NCBI RefSeq assembly: GCF_004011095.1
Contig: NZ_CP028129.1
Location: 806,001 to 870,000 of the forward strand
Reading direction: 5' to 3'
DNA from: Rathayibacter rathayi
Lineage (GTDB): Bacteria; Actinomycetota; Actinomycetes; Actinomycetales; Microbacteriaceae
Length of the DNA stretch: 64,000 nucleotides
Of the stretch, positions 24,729 through 33,257 are shown piece by piece (within the stretch, counting starts at the first letter, position 1; each line of letters begins with the position of its first letter). A program made the position numbers and the translations under genes. A model generated the notes under the pieces. It made no database searches. It was not told where the DNA came from and saw nothing but the letters and a program-made list of their open reading frames with translations.

Positions 24729-25162
24729 CGGGTCTCCAGGAGTCGGTCGAGCTCGGTGGTCAGGGCGGCGCGGGTCGGTGCGCCGCCGATGCGGCAGCGC
24801 GGGACGCCCGCGGAGTCGAGGAGGAGGAGGGTGGGCGTCTGCCGGATGCGCAAGCGCGCGGCGAGGTCGGCGCGGTGCGTCAGATCGACGTCGAGGTACG
24901 CCAGCCCGGGCCGCTGCTGGACGAGTTCGTTCAGCATCCGCCGGACCGCGGGGCAGCGCGTACAGATCTCGGTTGAGAACTGCACGACGGTGGCGTGCTC
25001 GCCGAGCACGGCGCCGGGGAGCAGCGCGTCGGGATCGAGCGCGTCGGGATCGCGGTCGGTGCTGCGTGCGACGTGTCCGGTGAGACGGCGGTGCAGGAGA
25101 CCGAGGGCCGTGCCGATCACGATCAGACCCGCGAGGGCGGCGGTGATCGCAACGGAATCCAT
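24725..25162 (-). CDS. Membrane-anchored thioredoxin-like protein
   Basis: A 145-residue protein with one N-terminal membrane helix (ITAALAGLIVIGTALGLL), a short linker and a thioredoxin domain. The active site is STEICTRCPAV, with CTRC in place of the usual CGPC. RQTPTLLLLDSAG contains the cis-Pro. The domain would lie outside the membrane if the helix is inserted N-in. It is the first gene of a two-gene unit with the DUF4395 gene. The linker carries a 15-bp tandem duplication that encodes DPDALDPDALLPG. Confidence 0.82.
   Translation of the reverse strand: MDSVAITAALAGLIVIGTALGLLHRRLTGHVARSTDRDPDALDPDALLPGAVLGEHATVVQFSTEICTRCPAVRRMLNELVQQRPGLAYLDVDLTHRADLAARLRIRQTPTLLLLDSAGVPRCRIGGAPTRAALTTELDRLLETR
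25023..25052 (-). repeat. 15-bp in-frame tandem duplication
   Basis: AGCGCGTCGGGATCG occurs at 25023-25037 and 25038-25052, inside the thioredoxin-like gene. Confidence 0.85.
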
Positions 25163-25241
25163 GCGGGAAGGCTACGTCGCGCCCAGGCTCGCAGGGACCT
25201 CATGACGCGCCGTGACGCCCGGGTGTGCTTCCGGTCTGGTC

Positions 25242-25247
25242 TAGGTT
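25242..25247 (+). promoter_or_regulatory. -10 box, thyX
   Basis: TAGGTT, 7 nt before the GTG at 25255. Confidence 0.45.
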
Positions 25248-25254
25248 CGAAGCC

Positions 25255-26025
25255 GTGACTGAACTGAACACCTCCAGCCCCGATGATCGGGCTCCTGTCT
25301 TCCGGAGCGATGTCGTCGTCGAGCTCGTCCGATCGAGTGCCCACGACTCCGACGTCCTCTTCGCCGCCCGCGTCTCGACGCAGGGCGAGAAGACGCTCGC
25401 CGAGGCCCTCGACGGTGAGGAAGCGGACGCCGAGCTGCGGCACAAGCGCGACCGCGGCCTGATCAACTACCTGATGCGCGACCGGCACGGCTCACCGTTC
25501 GAGCACAACTCGATGACCTTTTACGTTCAGGCGCCGATCTTCGTCTTCCGCGAGTTCATGCGGCACCGCATCGCCTCGTATAACGAGGAGTCCGGCCGCT
25601 ACCGCGAGCTCCGCTCGGTCTTCTACGTGCCCGGCCCCGAGCGCAACCTGGTGCAGATCGGCAAGCCCGGCGCCTACTCGTTCGAGCCGGGCACCCCGGA
25701 GCAGGCCGAACTCGTCGCCGAGGAGACCCGCCGCGTCAGCACGCAGGCGTACGAGTCGTACCGACGGATGCTCGGCGAGGGCGTCGCCCGCGAGGTCGCC
25801 CGGATCGTGCTCCCGCTGAACATCTACTCCTCGATGTACGTCACGCTCAACGCCCGCTCACTGATGAACTTTCTCTCCCTGCGCACCAAGCGCGAGGACT
25901 CGACGTTCCCTTCCTTCCCGCAGCGCGAGATCGAGATGGCCGCCGAGCAGATGGAGGCGCACTTCCAGGAGCTGATGCCTCTCACCGCCGCCGCCTTCAC
26001 CGCGAACGGCCGCGTCGCCCCCTAG
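25255..26025 (+). CDS. thyX: FAD-dependent thymidylate synthase
   Basis: A 256-residue ThyX. The diagnostic motif RHRIASYNEESGRY lies near residues 103-116. HGSPFEHNSMTFYVQAPIFVFREF precedes it and LPLNIYSSMYVTLNARSLMNFLSLR follows; both are conserved. It converts dUMP to dTMP using FAD, NADPH and methylene-tetrahydrofolate. The GTG at 25255 fits the position of the -10 box. Its neighbours include dapB and dapA; genes between thyX and dapA are not expected from the usual actinobacterial order, as I recall it. Confidence 0.96.
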   Translation: MTELNTSSPDDRAPVFRSDVVVELVRSSAHDSDVLFAARVSTQGEKTLAEALDGEEADAELRHKRDRGLINYLMRDRHGSPFEHNSMTFYVQAPIFVFREFMRHRIASYNEESGRYRELRSVFYVPGPERNLVQIGKPGAYSFEPGTPEQAELVAEETRRVSTQAYESYRRMLGEGVAREVARIVLPLNIYSSMYVTLNARSLMNFLSLRTKREDSTFPSFPQREIEMAAEQMEAHFQELMPLTAAAFTANGRVAP

Positions 26026-26084
26026 CCGCCCGCGCTCCCGAGCGCGCCCGACTTACGCACCCTCGGTCCGCTCTGCTGCCGCCG

Positions 26085-26231
26085 TCCGTTGTGCAGGCCC
26101 CCGTCCGGTTTGCAGGAGTTGTTCCGGTTTGCAGGAGTTGTTCCGGTTTGCAGGAGTTGTTCCGGTTTGCAGGAGTTGTTCCGGTTTGCAGGAGTTGTTC
26201 CGGTTTGCAGGAGTTGTTCCGGTTTGCAGGA
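26085..26231 (-). repeat. Left 19-bp-period core array
   Basis: Seven exact copies of TCCGGTTTGCAGGA begin at 26104, 26123, 26142, 26161, 26180, 26199 and 26218. They are separated by the 5-bp spacer GTTGT. A degenerate copy in register starts at 26085 (TCCGTTGTGCAGGC). On the minus strand the core reads TCCTGCAAACCGGA, nearly the core of the array at 27377, so the two arrays are inverted relative to each other. The frames opened by the repeat (19-codon period) are not credible genes. Confidence 0.95.
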
Positions 26232-26242
26232 GAATTCTCATT

Positions 26243-26254
26243 GAGAGCGCTCTC
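26243..26254. promoter_or_regulatory. Perfect 12-bp palindrome, operator-like
   Basis: GAGAGCGCTCTC lies between the left array and the gene at 26397. AGAATTCT, another palindrome, lies at 26231-26238. The form resembles LacI-family operators, which centre on GCGC. No promoter boxes were firmly recognised in 26255-26396, which otherwise holds nothing I can name. Confidence 0.5.
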
Positions 26255-26396
26255 TTCCGTTTGAGGCGGTGGGCTGAGCCCGCATCGCCTGCACACCGAA
26301 CCGCAGCTCCTCCTCCACAGCACCCGATTCCCGGCACTATCCACTGATCGAAGACGTCGCCGCCCGCGCGGTCGTGGTCCCCATCACTCTCGATGC

Positions 26397-27251
26397 ATGC
26401 GCTCCTCGACCTCAGCTCTCCTCCGTGCCGGAGGCGTCGCCAAAACAGCGCAATTCCTGCGCGAGGGGACGACTCAGCGAGAGCTGACCCGCGCTGTCGC
26501 CGCAGGCTCCCTCGTGCGCATTCGGAAGGGCTGGTACGCCCGTCCCGGTCTCGCCCCCTCCATCGAGCAGGCCTTTCGAGTAGGAGGGGTCCTCGCCTGC
26601 GCCGACGCGGCTGCCGTGCACGGGCTCTGGGTCCCGCACTTCCGCGGCCTCCACGTCGCGGTCCCGGATCGCGCATCACGGCTTCGCGATCGCGAGGAGT
26701 ACCACCGGCGGCTCGCGCATGCACCGGACGTCGTCGTGCACTGGTCGGAGACGGCTCCGTCACCCTGCACGCTGGTGCAAAGCATCGAGGACTGCATCGT
26801 CACCGCCGCCCGATGCCAGGGCGCTGAGTTCGCCTTCGTGCTCCTCGAGTCCGCTCTGAGACTCCGGCTCGTCGGGAATTCAGCCAAGCAGCGGCTGCTG
26901 GCGAAGCTCCCTCCGAGGATCCGTAGGTTGTTGCTTCCTGCGGGTCGGCTCTCCGAGAGTGGTCTCGAATCGATGGTCGCTTTCCGTCTGCACCGCCTCG
27001 GTATTCGCTTCCGGCAGCAGGTCTGGATCGGCGCTCGCCGCGTCGACTTCCTCCTCGGCGAGGCACTCGTCCTCGAGATCGACGGAGCGGCCTTTCACGA
27101 GGCCGATGAGGACAACCGCCGCGACATCGAACTCGGACGCCGCGGCTACCGCATCCACCATTTCCGAACCTCGGCTATCCTCCGCCACTGGGATACCGCC
27201 GAAGCCGACATCTTCGCTGCGCTCTCGCGCGGCGACCATCTCCGCGCTTGA
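26397..27251 (+). CDS. AbiEi-like winged helix plus DUF559 nuclease-fold protein
   Basis: A 284-residue protein. Residues 10-55 (GVAKTAQFLREGTTQREL, then GSLVRIRKGWYARP) match the winged-helix N-terminus of AbiEi-type type IV antitoxins. The C-terminal part (about 185-280) is DUF559, a Vsr-like PD-(D/E)XK fold. It has Glu in SGLESMV near 190, Asp in RRVDFLLG near 215, and LVLEIDGAAFHEADEDNRRD near 223-242. The acidic residues of a metal-dependent nuclease are thus present. No AbiEii toxin gene is adjacent. The gene is framed by two inverted 19-bp-period arrays. It could be a DNA-binding endonuclease, a defence factor or a self-maintaining cassette; the function is unproven. Confidence 0.8.
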   Translation: MRSSTSALLRAGGVAKTAQFLREGTTQRELTRAVAAGSLVRIRKGWYARPGLAPSIEQAFRVGGVLACADAAAVHGLWVPHFRGLHVAVPDRASRLRDREEYHRRLAHAPDVVVHWSETAPSPCTLVQSIEDCIVTAARCQGAEFAFVLLESALRLRLVGNSAKQRLLAKLPPRIRRLLLPAGRLSESGLESMVAFRLHRLGIRFRQQVWIGARRVDFLLGEALVLEIDGAAFHEADEDNRRDIELGRRGYRIHHFRTSAILRHWDTAEADIFAALSRGDHLRA

Positions 27252-27376
27252 CCTCTCCGATTTCGCCGTGCCCGCTGCTCCTCAGAGCTCTCTCGCCGTC
27301 ACGCCTGTTCGCTGTGCAGGGAATCCCGACGACTCGAGCCAAAGCACGCGGTAAAACAGGCCGAAGTGCTGGAATG

Positions 27377-27447
27377 TCCTTCGAATCGGACCGTGTCCTG
27401 CAAATCGGACCGTGTCCTGCAAATCGGACCGTTTCCTGCGGATCCCC
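27377..27447 (+). repeat. Right 19-bp-period core array
   Basis: Exact cores TCCTGCAAATCGGA lie at 27396-27409 and 27415-27428. A 12/14 match (TCCTTCGAATCGGA) lies at 27377-27390 and a partial core (TCCTGCGGATCC) begins at 27434. All are 19 bp apart, with spacers CCGTG, CCGTG and CCGTT. The core differs from the left array by one base; the spacers differ completely. Confidence 0.93.
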
Positions 27448-27516
27448 CACCGCACGCCCACCCATCGACGAGTCCAGCCCAGCACGCCGTCCGCGGCAGC
27501 GCGTCGCGGACCCCGC

Positions 27517-27522
27517 TACCCT
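27517..27522 (+). promoter_or_regulatory. -10 box, dapA
   Basis: TACCCT, 6 nt before the GTG at 27529. Confidence 0.4.
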
Positions 27523-27528
27523 GGCTCC

Positions 27529-28506
27529 GTGTCAACTCCGGAGAATCCCTTCGGCCAGGTCCTGGTCGCCCTGGTCACCCCGTTCACCGCCGACGGCGAG
27601 GTCGACTGGCCCGGCGTCGAGAAGCACATCGACGACTGCATCGCGGCGGGTGCCGACGGCATCGTGGTGACCGGCACCACGGGCGAGACCAGCACCCTCA
27701 CCGACCCGGAGAAGCTCCGCCTGGTCGAGGTCGGTCGCTCGGTCGCTGACGGCCGCGCAAAGATCATCACCGGCGGCGGCTCAAACGAGACCGCCCACGC
27801 CATGCAGCTCGCCCGTCAGAGCGAGAAGGCGGGCGCCGATGGCAACATGATCGTCACTCCGTACTACAACAAGCCGACGCAGGCCGGTGTGCTCACCCAC
27901 TTCCGGATGATCGCCGATGCGGCCGACCTGCCGGTCATCCTCTACGACATCCCGGGCCGCACTGGCGTCCCCATCCGCTACGAGACGATCCTGCGCGCGG
28001 CGAAGCATCCGAACATCCTCGCCGTGAAGGACGCGAAGGGGGATCTCTCCGAGGTCAGCCGCGTGCTTAATCAGACCGACCTGATGTACTTCTGCGGCGA
28101 CGACGCGAACGTGCTTCCCGAGCTCGCCATCGGCGCCTCGGGGCTGATCGGCGTCACTGCGAACATTGCCGCGGCGCCGTACCGCACCATCGTCGACGCG
28201 GTGAACGCCGGCGACCTGCATACCGCGACGCGCGCGCATCAGCAGCTCGAGCCGCTCGTGCGCGCCCTGATGACGCACGTCCCCGGCACGGTTGCCGCGA
28301 AGTACATCCTGCACGGCCTCGGCCGCATCTCATCGCCGCGCGTGCGGCTGCCGCTGGTCGGTCCTGAGGAGTCGGAGGCGGCCCTCATCGAGGACGAGCT
28401 CGGGCTGGTCCGCGACATTCCGGGCGTCGATTTCTGCAACTTCCGGCCCGATCGCAACGCGGCAGCCGGCGGTGCCCTCCCGAGGGTTGCCGGCACCACC
28501 CGCTGA
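27529..28506 (+). CDS. dapA: 4-hydroxy-tetrahydrodipicolinate synthase
   Basis: A 325-residue DapA barrel. GTTGETSTLTDPEKLRL carries the substrate Thr pair. YDIPGRTGVPI has the catalytic Tyr near residue 139, and LAVKDAKGDLSE the Schiff-base Lys near 166. The GTG at 27529 gives the expected N-terminus FGQVLVALVTPFTADGEVD. It condenses pyruvate with aspartate semialdehyde, the step before DapB. The C-terminus is slightly longer than usual. An RNase J gene commonly follows in relatives; here only fragments remain. Confidence 0.96.
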   Translation: MSTPENPFGQVLVALVTPFTADGEVDWPGVEKHIDDCIAAGADGIVVTGTTGETSTLTDPEKLRLVEVGRSVADGRAKIITGGGSNETAHAMQLARQSEKAGADGNMIVTPYYNKPTQAGVLTHFRMIADAADLPVILYDIPGRTGVPIRYETILRAAKHPNILAVKDAKGDLSEVSRVLNQTDLMYFCGDDANVLPELAIGASGLIGVTANIAAAPYRTIVDAVNAGDLHTATRAHQQLEPLVRALMTHVPGTVAAKYILHGLGRISSPRVRLPLVGPEESEAALIEDELGLVRDIPGVDFCNFRPDRNAAAGGALPRVAGTTR

Positions 28507-28555
28507 GCCCGAGCGGCGGCTCCCGAGAAGGCACCCGCAGAGAAAGAGGAGGGCG

Positions 28556-28935
28556 TAAGCCCAGTTCATCACTCCCGAACCCCTCGCCCCGGGCACCTTG
28601 CGGATCGGCCCCCTCGGCCCCCTCGGCTGCCTCGGCGAGATCGGGGGCAACATGACCGTGTTCAAGATCGACGGCAAGCTCCTGGTGGTCGACTGCGGCG
28701 TGCTCTTCCCGGAAGAGAACCAGCCGGGCGTCAACCTGTTCCTGGTTGATTCGACCAACGCCAACGTTCCCGGATTCACGCCGAACGAGCGGGACATCGG
28801 CCCGGTCATCGAGAGCGTGATGGCGAAGGCGACCCGCCGCGTCATCGTCGCCAGCTCCGCCCCGTCGTGGGCCGCTGGGTCAACACGACGTACCGTCGCC
28901 GTCCGATGATCGTGCCGCTGGTCATCGAGGCTTAA
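28556..28935 (+). pseudogene. rnj: Ribonuclease J remnant
   Basis: Three separated pieces of RNase J remain in about 380 bp; a full gene needs about 1.7 kb. The N-terminal piece contains LGEIGGNMTVFKIDGKLLVV then DCGVLFPEENQPGV. The second piece jumps to LVDSTNANVPGFTPNERDIG then PVIESVMAKATRRVIVAS. The third, one frame over, is VGRWVNTTYRRRPMIVPLVI, the usual C-terminus, ending at TAA 28933-28935. The zinc motif HxHxDH and the beta-CASP core are absent. A TAA at 28556 and the lack of a start codon also argue against expression. A 9-bp duplication gives GPLGPLG. Either the gene has decayed or the assembly is collapsed here. Confidence 0.85.
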
Positions 28936-29013
28936 GGCTCCTCTCACAGGACCGATTCACGTCCCGGATGCGTGCCCGCGGCGCGGGTCACCGGAGCTGA
29001 CGGGGGTGCCGGG

Positions 29014-29019
29014 TACGGT
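29014..29019 (+). promoter_or_regulatory. -10 box, ftsK
   Basis: TACGGT, 6 nt before the ATG at 29026. Confidence 0.4.
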
Positions 29020-29025
29020 GGCCTC

Positions 29026-31893
29026 ATGGCGACCAGTACCAAGACGACCTCGCGCGGGCGCGGCAGCGCGACTCCTCGCTCCGGCGCGCCGCGATCCGGC
29101 CGGGGTTCGAGCAAGGCGGCCGCCGAGACGAAGACGGTGGCTTTCGAGTCCGCGCCCCGCACGAACCCTGCGGTGCGGGTCTGGATGGCACTGGCCCACC
29201 TGGCGGGTGGCGCAGCCCGTGCCCTCGGTCCCGAGCGGTTGGCGAAGGAGGAGCGCCGCGACGGTGTTCCCTTCCTCCTGCTGCTGCTCGCGGTCGCCGG
29301 CGCGGTGGTGGAGTGGTTCCTCGCGACCGACCCGGTCGCCCTCGTCCTCGACGCCTGGAGCTTCGGTGGCTTCTTCGGCCGTGTGGCGTACGTCCTCCCC
29401 GTCGTCCTGCTGCTGTTCTCCCTCTGGCTGTTCCGCCACCCCCGTTCCGTCGACGACAACGGGCGGATCGGCGTCGGCGTCATCACGCTGCTCGTCGCCT
29501 CCGCAGGCCTCTGCCACGCGCACCTCGGCCTGCCTCAACCTGGACAGGGCATCGAGACGATGGCGGCGGCGGGAGGAGTCCTGGGCTGGCTCGTGGGTGC
29601 TCCCCTCGCGGCGATCGCGACGGTCCCGGGTGCCACCGTGCTGCTGTCGGTCGTGATCCTGCTCTCGCTCTTCATCATTACCAAGACCCCGCCGAACCGG
29701 ATCAGAGCGCGCTCGCGCGAGCTCTACGGCTACCTCTTCGGAGCCCCTGTGCTCGACGACGAGGAGCGCGCGCGGCAGAAAGCCGAGCGGGCGGCCGCGA
29801 AGGCCGCGGCGAAGGCAGAGGCGGAGCAGGAGGAGAACTTCCAGCAAGACGGCGGGGAGCTGCCCTGGTGGCGGCGCACCGAGTCCGGTCGCGAGGACGA
29901 GCCGACCGTGCAGACCGAGCTTCCGATCGACTCCTTCACCGAGGTCATCGAGGGCACGGTGCCCGCCCGGGGGCGGGGGAAGGGCTTCGATACCGCGCTC
30001 GAGGAGCGCAACGACGAGGCGCATCCGCCCACGCGCTCCTACGCCACCGAGGTACTGGCCGAGGCCGAGACCGCCGAGGCGGCGCTTGCGCACCTCGAGC
30101 AGAGCGGCTCACGCCGCGGAGCGACCGGAGTGGTCGACGACGACGCGACCGAGATCATGCGGCTCGACCGACTCGATGTGGCGCCTGTCGTCCCCGTCCC
30201 GCCCGTCATCGAGACCGGCCCGATCACACCGCTCAGCGACGAGGACCCGACCGCCGGATTCGACTCGTCGTTCGAGGACGATGCCCCCTACCGGCTGCCG
30301 TCGGCGGCCACCCTCTCGACAGGGACTCCGTCGAAAGCGCGCTCGGCAGCCAACGACGACATGGTCCGAGCCATCACCGAAGTGCTGCGCCAGTTCAGCG
30401 TCGACGCGACCGTCACCGGCTTCTCCCGCGGCCCGACCGTGACCCGCTATGAGATCGAGCTCGGCCCGGGTGTGAAGGTGGAGCGCGTCACCGCGCTGAG
30501 CAAGAATCTCTCGTACGCGGTCGCCAGCAACGAGGTCCGGATCCTGTCCCCCATCCCGGGCAAGAGCGCGATCGGCGTCGAGATCCCCAACACCGACCGC
30601 GAGATTGTCTCGCTCGGTGATGTGTTGCGCTCGCCGGCCTCGACGACCTCCACCCACCCGATGACCATCGGCGTCGGAAAAGACGTGGAGGGCGGATACG
30701 TCGTCGCGAACCTCGCCAAGATGCCGCACCTCCTGGTCGCCGGCTCGACCGGCTCCGGCAAGTCCAGCTTCATCAATTCGATGATCACGAGCCTGCTGAT
30801 GCGCGCGCGACCGCAGGACGTGCGCATGGTCCTGATCGACCCCAAGCGCGTCGAGCTCACGATCTACGGTGGCGTACCGCATCTGATCACTCCGATCATC
30901 ACGAACCCCAAGAAGGCAGCCGAGGCGTTGCAGTGGGTCGTGAAGGAGATGGACATGCGCTACGACGATCTCGCGTCGTTCGGCTTCCGTCACATTGACG
31001 ACTTCAATGCAGCGGTCCGCGGCGACGGGATCAAGCTCCCGGCCGGCAGCAACCGTGTGCTCAAGCCGTACCCGTATTTGCTCGTCGTGGTCGACGAGCT
31101 CGCCGACCTGATGATGGTCGCCCCTCGTGACGTCGAGGACTCGATCGTGCGTATCACCCAGCTCGCGCGCGCCTCCGGCATCCACCTCGTCCTCGCCACC
31201 CAGAGGCCCAGCGTCGATGTGGTGACCGGCCTGATCAAGGCCAACGTGCCCAGCCGCCTCGCCTTCGCGGTGACGAGCGTGACCGACTCGCGCGTGATCC
31301 TCGACCAGCCCGGAGCCGACAAGCTGATCGGGCAGGGAGATGGTCTGTTCCTCCCGATGGGCACGAACAAGCCCCTGCGTGTGCAGGGGGCCTGGGTGCG
31401 CGAAGACGAGGTCGCCAAGGTGGTCGAGCACGTCACGCGGCAGGCCCAGCCCGAGTACCGCCAGGACATCACGGTTCAGGCGCAGCGCAAGGAGATCGAC
31501 TCCGACATCGGCGACGACCTCGAGCTGCTGATGGCCGCGGCCGAACTCGTGGTCAGCACGCAGTTCGGCTCGACCTCGATGCTCCAGCGCAAGCTGCGCG
31601 TCGGCTTCGCCAAAGCCGGACGTCTGATGGACCTGCTCGAATCGCGCGACGTCGTCGGCCCGTCCGAGGGGTCCAAGGCCCGCGACGTGCTGGTCACCGC
31701 AGAGCAGCTGGCGGGAGTCCTCGCACGGATGCGCGGTGAGGAGCCGGGCGAGGGGACCGCTTCGCCGTCCCCGGTCGGGCCCAGTACCTCCGCGGACCCG
31801 CTGGCCGAGCCGTCCGGCCCCGTCGCGACCGACTACCACGACGATGACGAGGGGCCCGGCGAGGACGCCTGGGCGCTGACGGGACGCGAGTGA
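29026..31893 (+). CDS. ftsK: FtsK/SpoIIIE-type DNA translocase
   Basis: A 955-residue FtsK. Four membrane helices occupy about residues 85-220. A long acidic linker with an Ala/Glu-rich helix spans 240-445. The motor starts at [16 protein letters not shown]. Walker [10 protein letters not shown] is near 573 and Walker [12 protein letters not shown] near 685. [28 protein letters not shown] and [17 protein letters not shown] are typical motor motifs. The gamma winged helix, which reads DNA polarity, ends in [11 protein letters not shown] near 890. The protein pumps chromosome termini through the division septum. The start at MATSTKT fits the -10 box position. Confidence 0.95.
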   Translation: MATSTKTTSRGRGSATPRSGAPRSGRGSSKAAAETKTVAFESAPRTNPAVRVWMALAHLAGGAARALGPERLAKEERRDGVPFLLLLLAVAGAVVEWFLATDPVALVLDAWSFGGFFGRVAYVLPVVLLLFSLWLFRHPRSVDDNGRIGVGVITLLVASAGLCHAHLGLPQPGQGIETMAAAGGVLGWLVGAPLAAIATVPGATVLLSVVILLSLFIITKTPPNRIRARSRELYGYLFGAPVLDDEERARQKAERAAAKAAAKAEAEQEENFQQDGGELPWWRRTESGREDEPTVQTELPIDSFTEVIEGTVPARGRGKGFDTALEERNDEAHPPTRSYATEVLAEAETAEAALAHLEQSGSRRGATGVVDDDATEIMRLDRLDVAPVVPVPPVIETGPITPLSDEDPTAGFDSSFEDDAPYRLPSAATLSTGTPSKARSAANDDMVRAITEVLRQFSVDATVTGFSRGPTVTRYEIELGPGVKVERVTALSKNLSYAVASNEVRILSPIPGKSAIGVEIPNTDREIVSLGDVLRSPASTTSTHPMTIGVGKDVEGGYVVANLAKMPHLLVAGSTGSGKSSFINSMITSLLMRARPQDVRMVLIDPKRVELTIYGGVPHLITPIITNPKKAAEALQWVVKEMDMRYDDLASFGFRHIDDFNAAVRGDGIKLPAGSNRVLKPYPYLLVVVDELADLMMVAPRDVEDSIVRITQLARASGIHLVLATQRPSVDVVTGLIKANVPSRLAFAVTSVTDSRVILDQPGADKLIGQGDGLFLPMGTNKPLRVQGAWVREDEVAKVVEHVTRQAQPEYRQDITVQAQRKEIDSDIGDDLELLMAAAELVVSTQFGSTSMLQRKLRVGFAKAGRLMDLLESRDVVGPSEGSKARDVLVTAEQLAGVLARMRGEEPGEGTASPSPVGPSTSADPLAEPSGPVATDYHDDDEGPGEDAWALTGRE

Positions 31894-31933
31894 CACCCGC
31901 GGTCGCTCGCCGGAGAACGAACGGTGGAGCACG

Positions 31934-32536
31934 ATGAGCACTCCGACGGCACCGGCTTCGGCCCGGTCCGGAAACTGGAACCTGCCCAACGCGATCACGA
32001 TCATCCGGATCCTGCTGGCGCCGATCTTCTTCTGGCTGCTCCTGGCCGACGGCGGGCAGGACGGCGGGATCCGCATCGCCGCGGCGCTGCTGTTCATCAT
32101 CGCCATCGCGACGGACGGCATCGACGGGCACATCGCCCGCAGCCGCGGTCTGGTGACCGACCTCGGCAAGCTGCTCGACCCGATCGCGGACAAGGTTCTC
32201 ACCGGGGCCGCGCTCGTCGGACTTTCCCTCCTCGGGGAGCTGGCGTGGTGGGTCACGATCGTGATCCTCGTCCGGGAGATCGGCATCACCGTATTCCGGA
32301 TGGCCGTACTCTCGGACCGGGTGATCCCGGCCTCCCGCGGTGGCAAGCTCAAAACGATCGTGCAGTCGGTTGCGATCTCCCTCGCTCTCCTCCCCCTGTG
32401 GGCGGTACTGGGCGAGTGGGTGCATGTGCTGAACGGGATCACGATGACCGCCGCCGTGGTGCTCACGGTCGTGACCGGGATCGACTACCTCGTCGATGCC
32501 GCCCGTCAGAGCCGATCGCCGCGGCCGAAGAAGTGA
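31934..32536 (+). CDS. pgsA: CDP-diacylglycerol-glycerol-3-phosphate phosphatidyltransferase
   Basis: A 200-residue integral membrane enzyme. The CDP-alcohol phosphotransferase motif D-x2-D-G-x2-A-R-x8-G-x3-D-x3-D is complete in DGIDGHIARSRGLVTDLGKLL followed by DPIADK, near residues 61-87. NLPNAITIIRILLAP is the usual N-terminus and SRGGKLKTIVQSVAI a conserved cytosolic loop. It makes phosphatidylglycerol phosphate. The stop overlaps the cinA start (GTGA). The order ftsK-pgsA-cinA-regulator-recA is typical for actinobacteria. Confidence 0.93.
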   Translation: MSTPTAPASARSGNWNLPNAITIIRILLAPIFFWLLLADGGQDGGIRIAAALLFIIAIATDGIDGHIARSRGLVTDLGKLLDPIADKVLTGAALVGLSLLGELAWWVTIVILVREIGITVFRMAVLSDRVIPASRGGKLKTIVQSVAISLALLPLWAVLGEWVHVLNGITMTAAVVLTVVTGIDYLVDAARQSRSPRPKK

Positions 32537-33015
32537 CGCCCGCGGACCTGATCGCCGAGCTCCGCCGCCGGGGCGTCGATCTCGCTGTCGCGGAATCGCT
32601 CACAGGCGGCGCGCTCAGCTCGGCGCTGGTAGAGGTCCCTGGAGCCTCCGCCGTCTATCGCGGGGGAGTGGTGAGCTATGCCACCGAGCTCAAGCACCGC
32701 CTCCTCGGAGTCGATGCCCGTGTTCTCGAGGCGCGCGGACCGGTCGATCCCGGAGTCGCCCTACAGATGGCCCGGGGAGCGGCGTCGCGTCTGGCTGCGA
32801 ATGAGCGGCTCACCCTGGGCCTGGCCACCACGGGCGTGGCCGGCCCGGATCCGCAGGGAGGAGCGGCGGTTGGTACGGTCTTCGTGGCCGCCGTGCTCGG
32901 AGCAGATGAGCTCGTCCGCGAACACCGCTTCGACGGGGACAGGGCGGCGATCCGCTCCGCATCCGTCGGGGCCGTCCTTACACTCGGCGCCGAGTTGCTC
33001 GCCCACCGGGCATGA
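32533..33015 (+). CDS. CinA-family nicotinamide-nucleotide amidase
   Basis: A 160-residue stand-alone CinA C-terminal domain (PncC). AVAESLTGGALSSALVEVPGAS carries the conserved Ser and GGG/GG region. YRGGVVSYATELKHRLLGV and LATTGVAGPDPQGGAAVGTVF are diagnostic. It deamidates nicotinamide mononucleotide to the acid form in NAD salvage. The N-terminal molybdopterin-like domain of full-length CinA is absent, as is common in actinobacteria. The GTG start overlaps the pgsA stop. A 242-nt gap follows before the regulator gene; it contains several CCGG-centred short repeats but no clear site. Confidence 0.9.
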   Translation: MTPADLIAELRRRGVDLAVAESLTGGALSSALVEVPGASAVYRGGVVSYATELKHRLLGVDARVLEARGPVDPGVALQMARGAASRLAANERLTLGLATTGVAGPDPQGGAAVGTVFVAAVLGADELVREHRFDGDRAAIRSASVGAVLTLGAELLAHRA

Positions 33016-33257
33016 GGCGGATCCCCAGTCTCGACCGAGGTTCGGAATGCGCCGCATTGCGGCCCGGTTACATCTGGTATCGCTCACACGCAAAGTCCAG
33101 TCATCCGGTATTAGAGTCATCACCATACGAACCGGGTAGTGAACAGCTATCCGGTTCTCTCGTCCCAGCCCCCCGATCACGTGCTCCGGAGCATCCGGGC
33201 GCCCGTACTCCCGGAGCAGGTGCGCGACACGCGGTTGATGTGGAGAAGGAGGGTCCA

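Noticed and set aside
26041..26350. Open frames with a 19-residue periodic translation (TPANRNNSCKPEQLLQTG and similar) on both strands
   Set aside because: A 19-bp unit opens all frames with a 19-codon period; the translations have no independent support and vanish outside the array.
26085..27447. CRISPR array
   Set aside because: The spacers are 5 bp and identical within an array, the repeats are 14 bp, and no cas genes are present.
28598..28909. Small intact protein of 103 residues at the RNase J locus
   Set aside because: It is only RNase J fragments fused out of order of their full context; no start codon with a ribosome binding site is present and the true C-terminus is in another frame.
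33016..33257. ClgR self-regulatory box
   Set aside because: Several CCGG and GGTT repeats are present, but no GTTCGC-type dyad was found.
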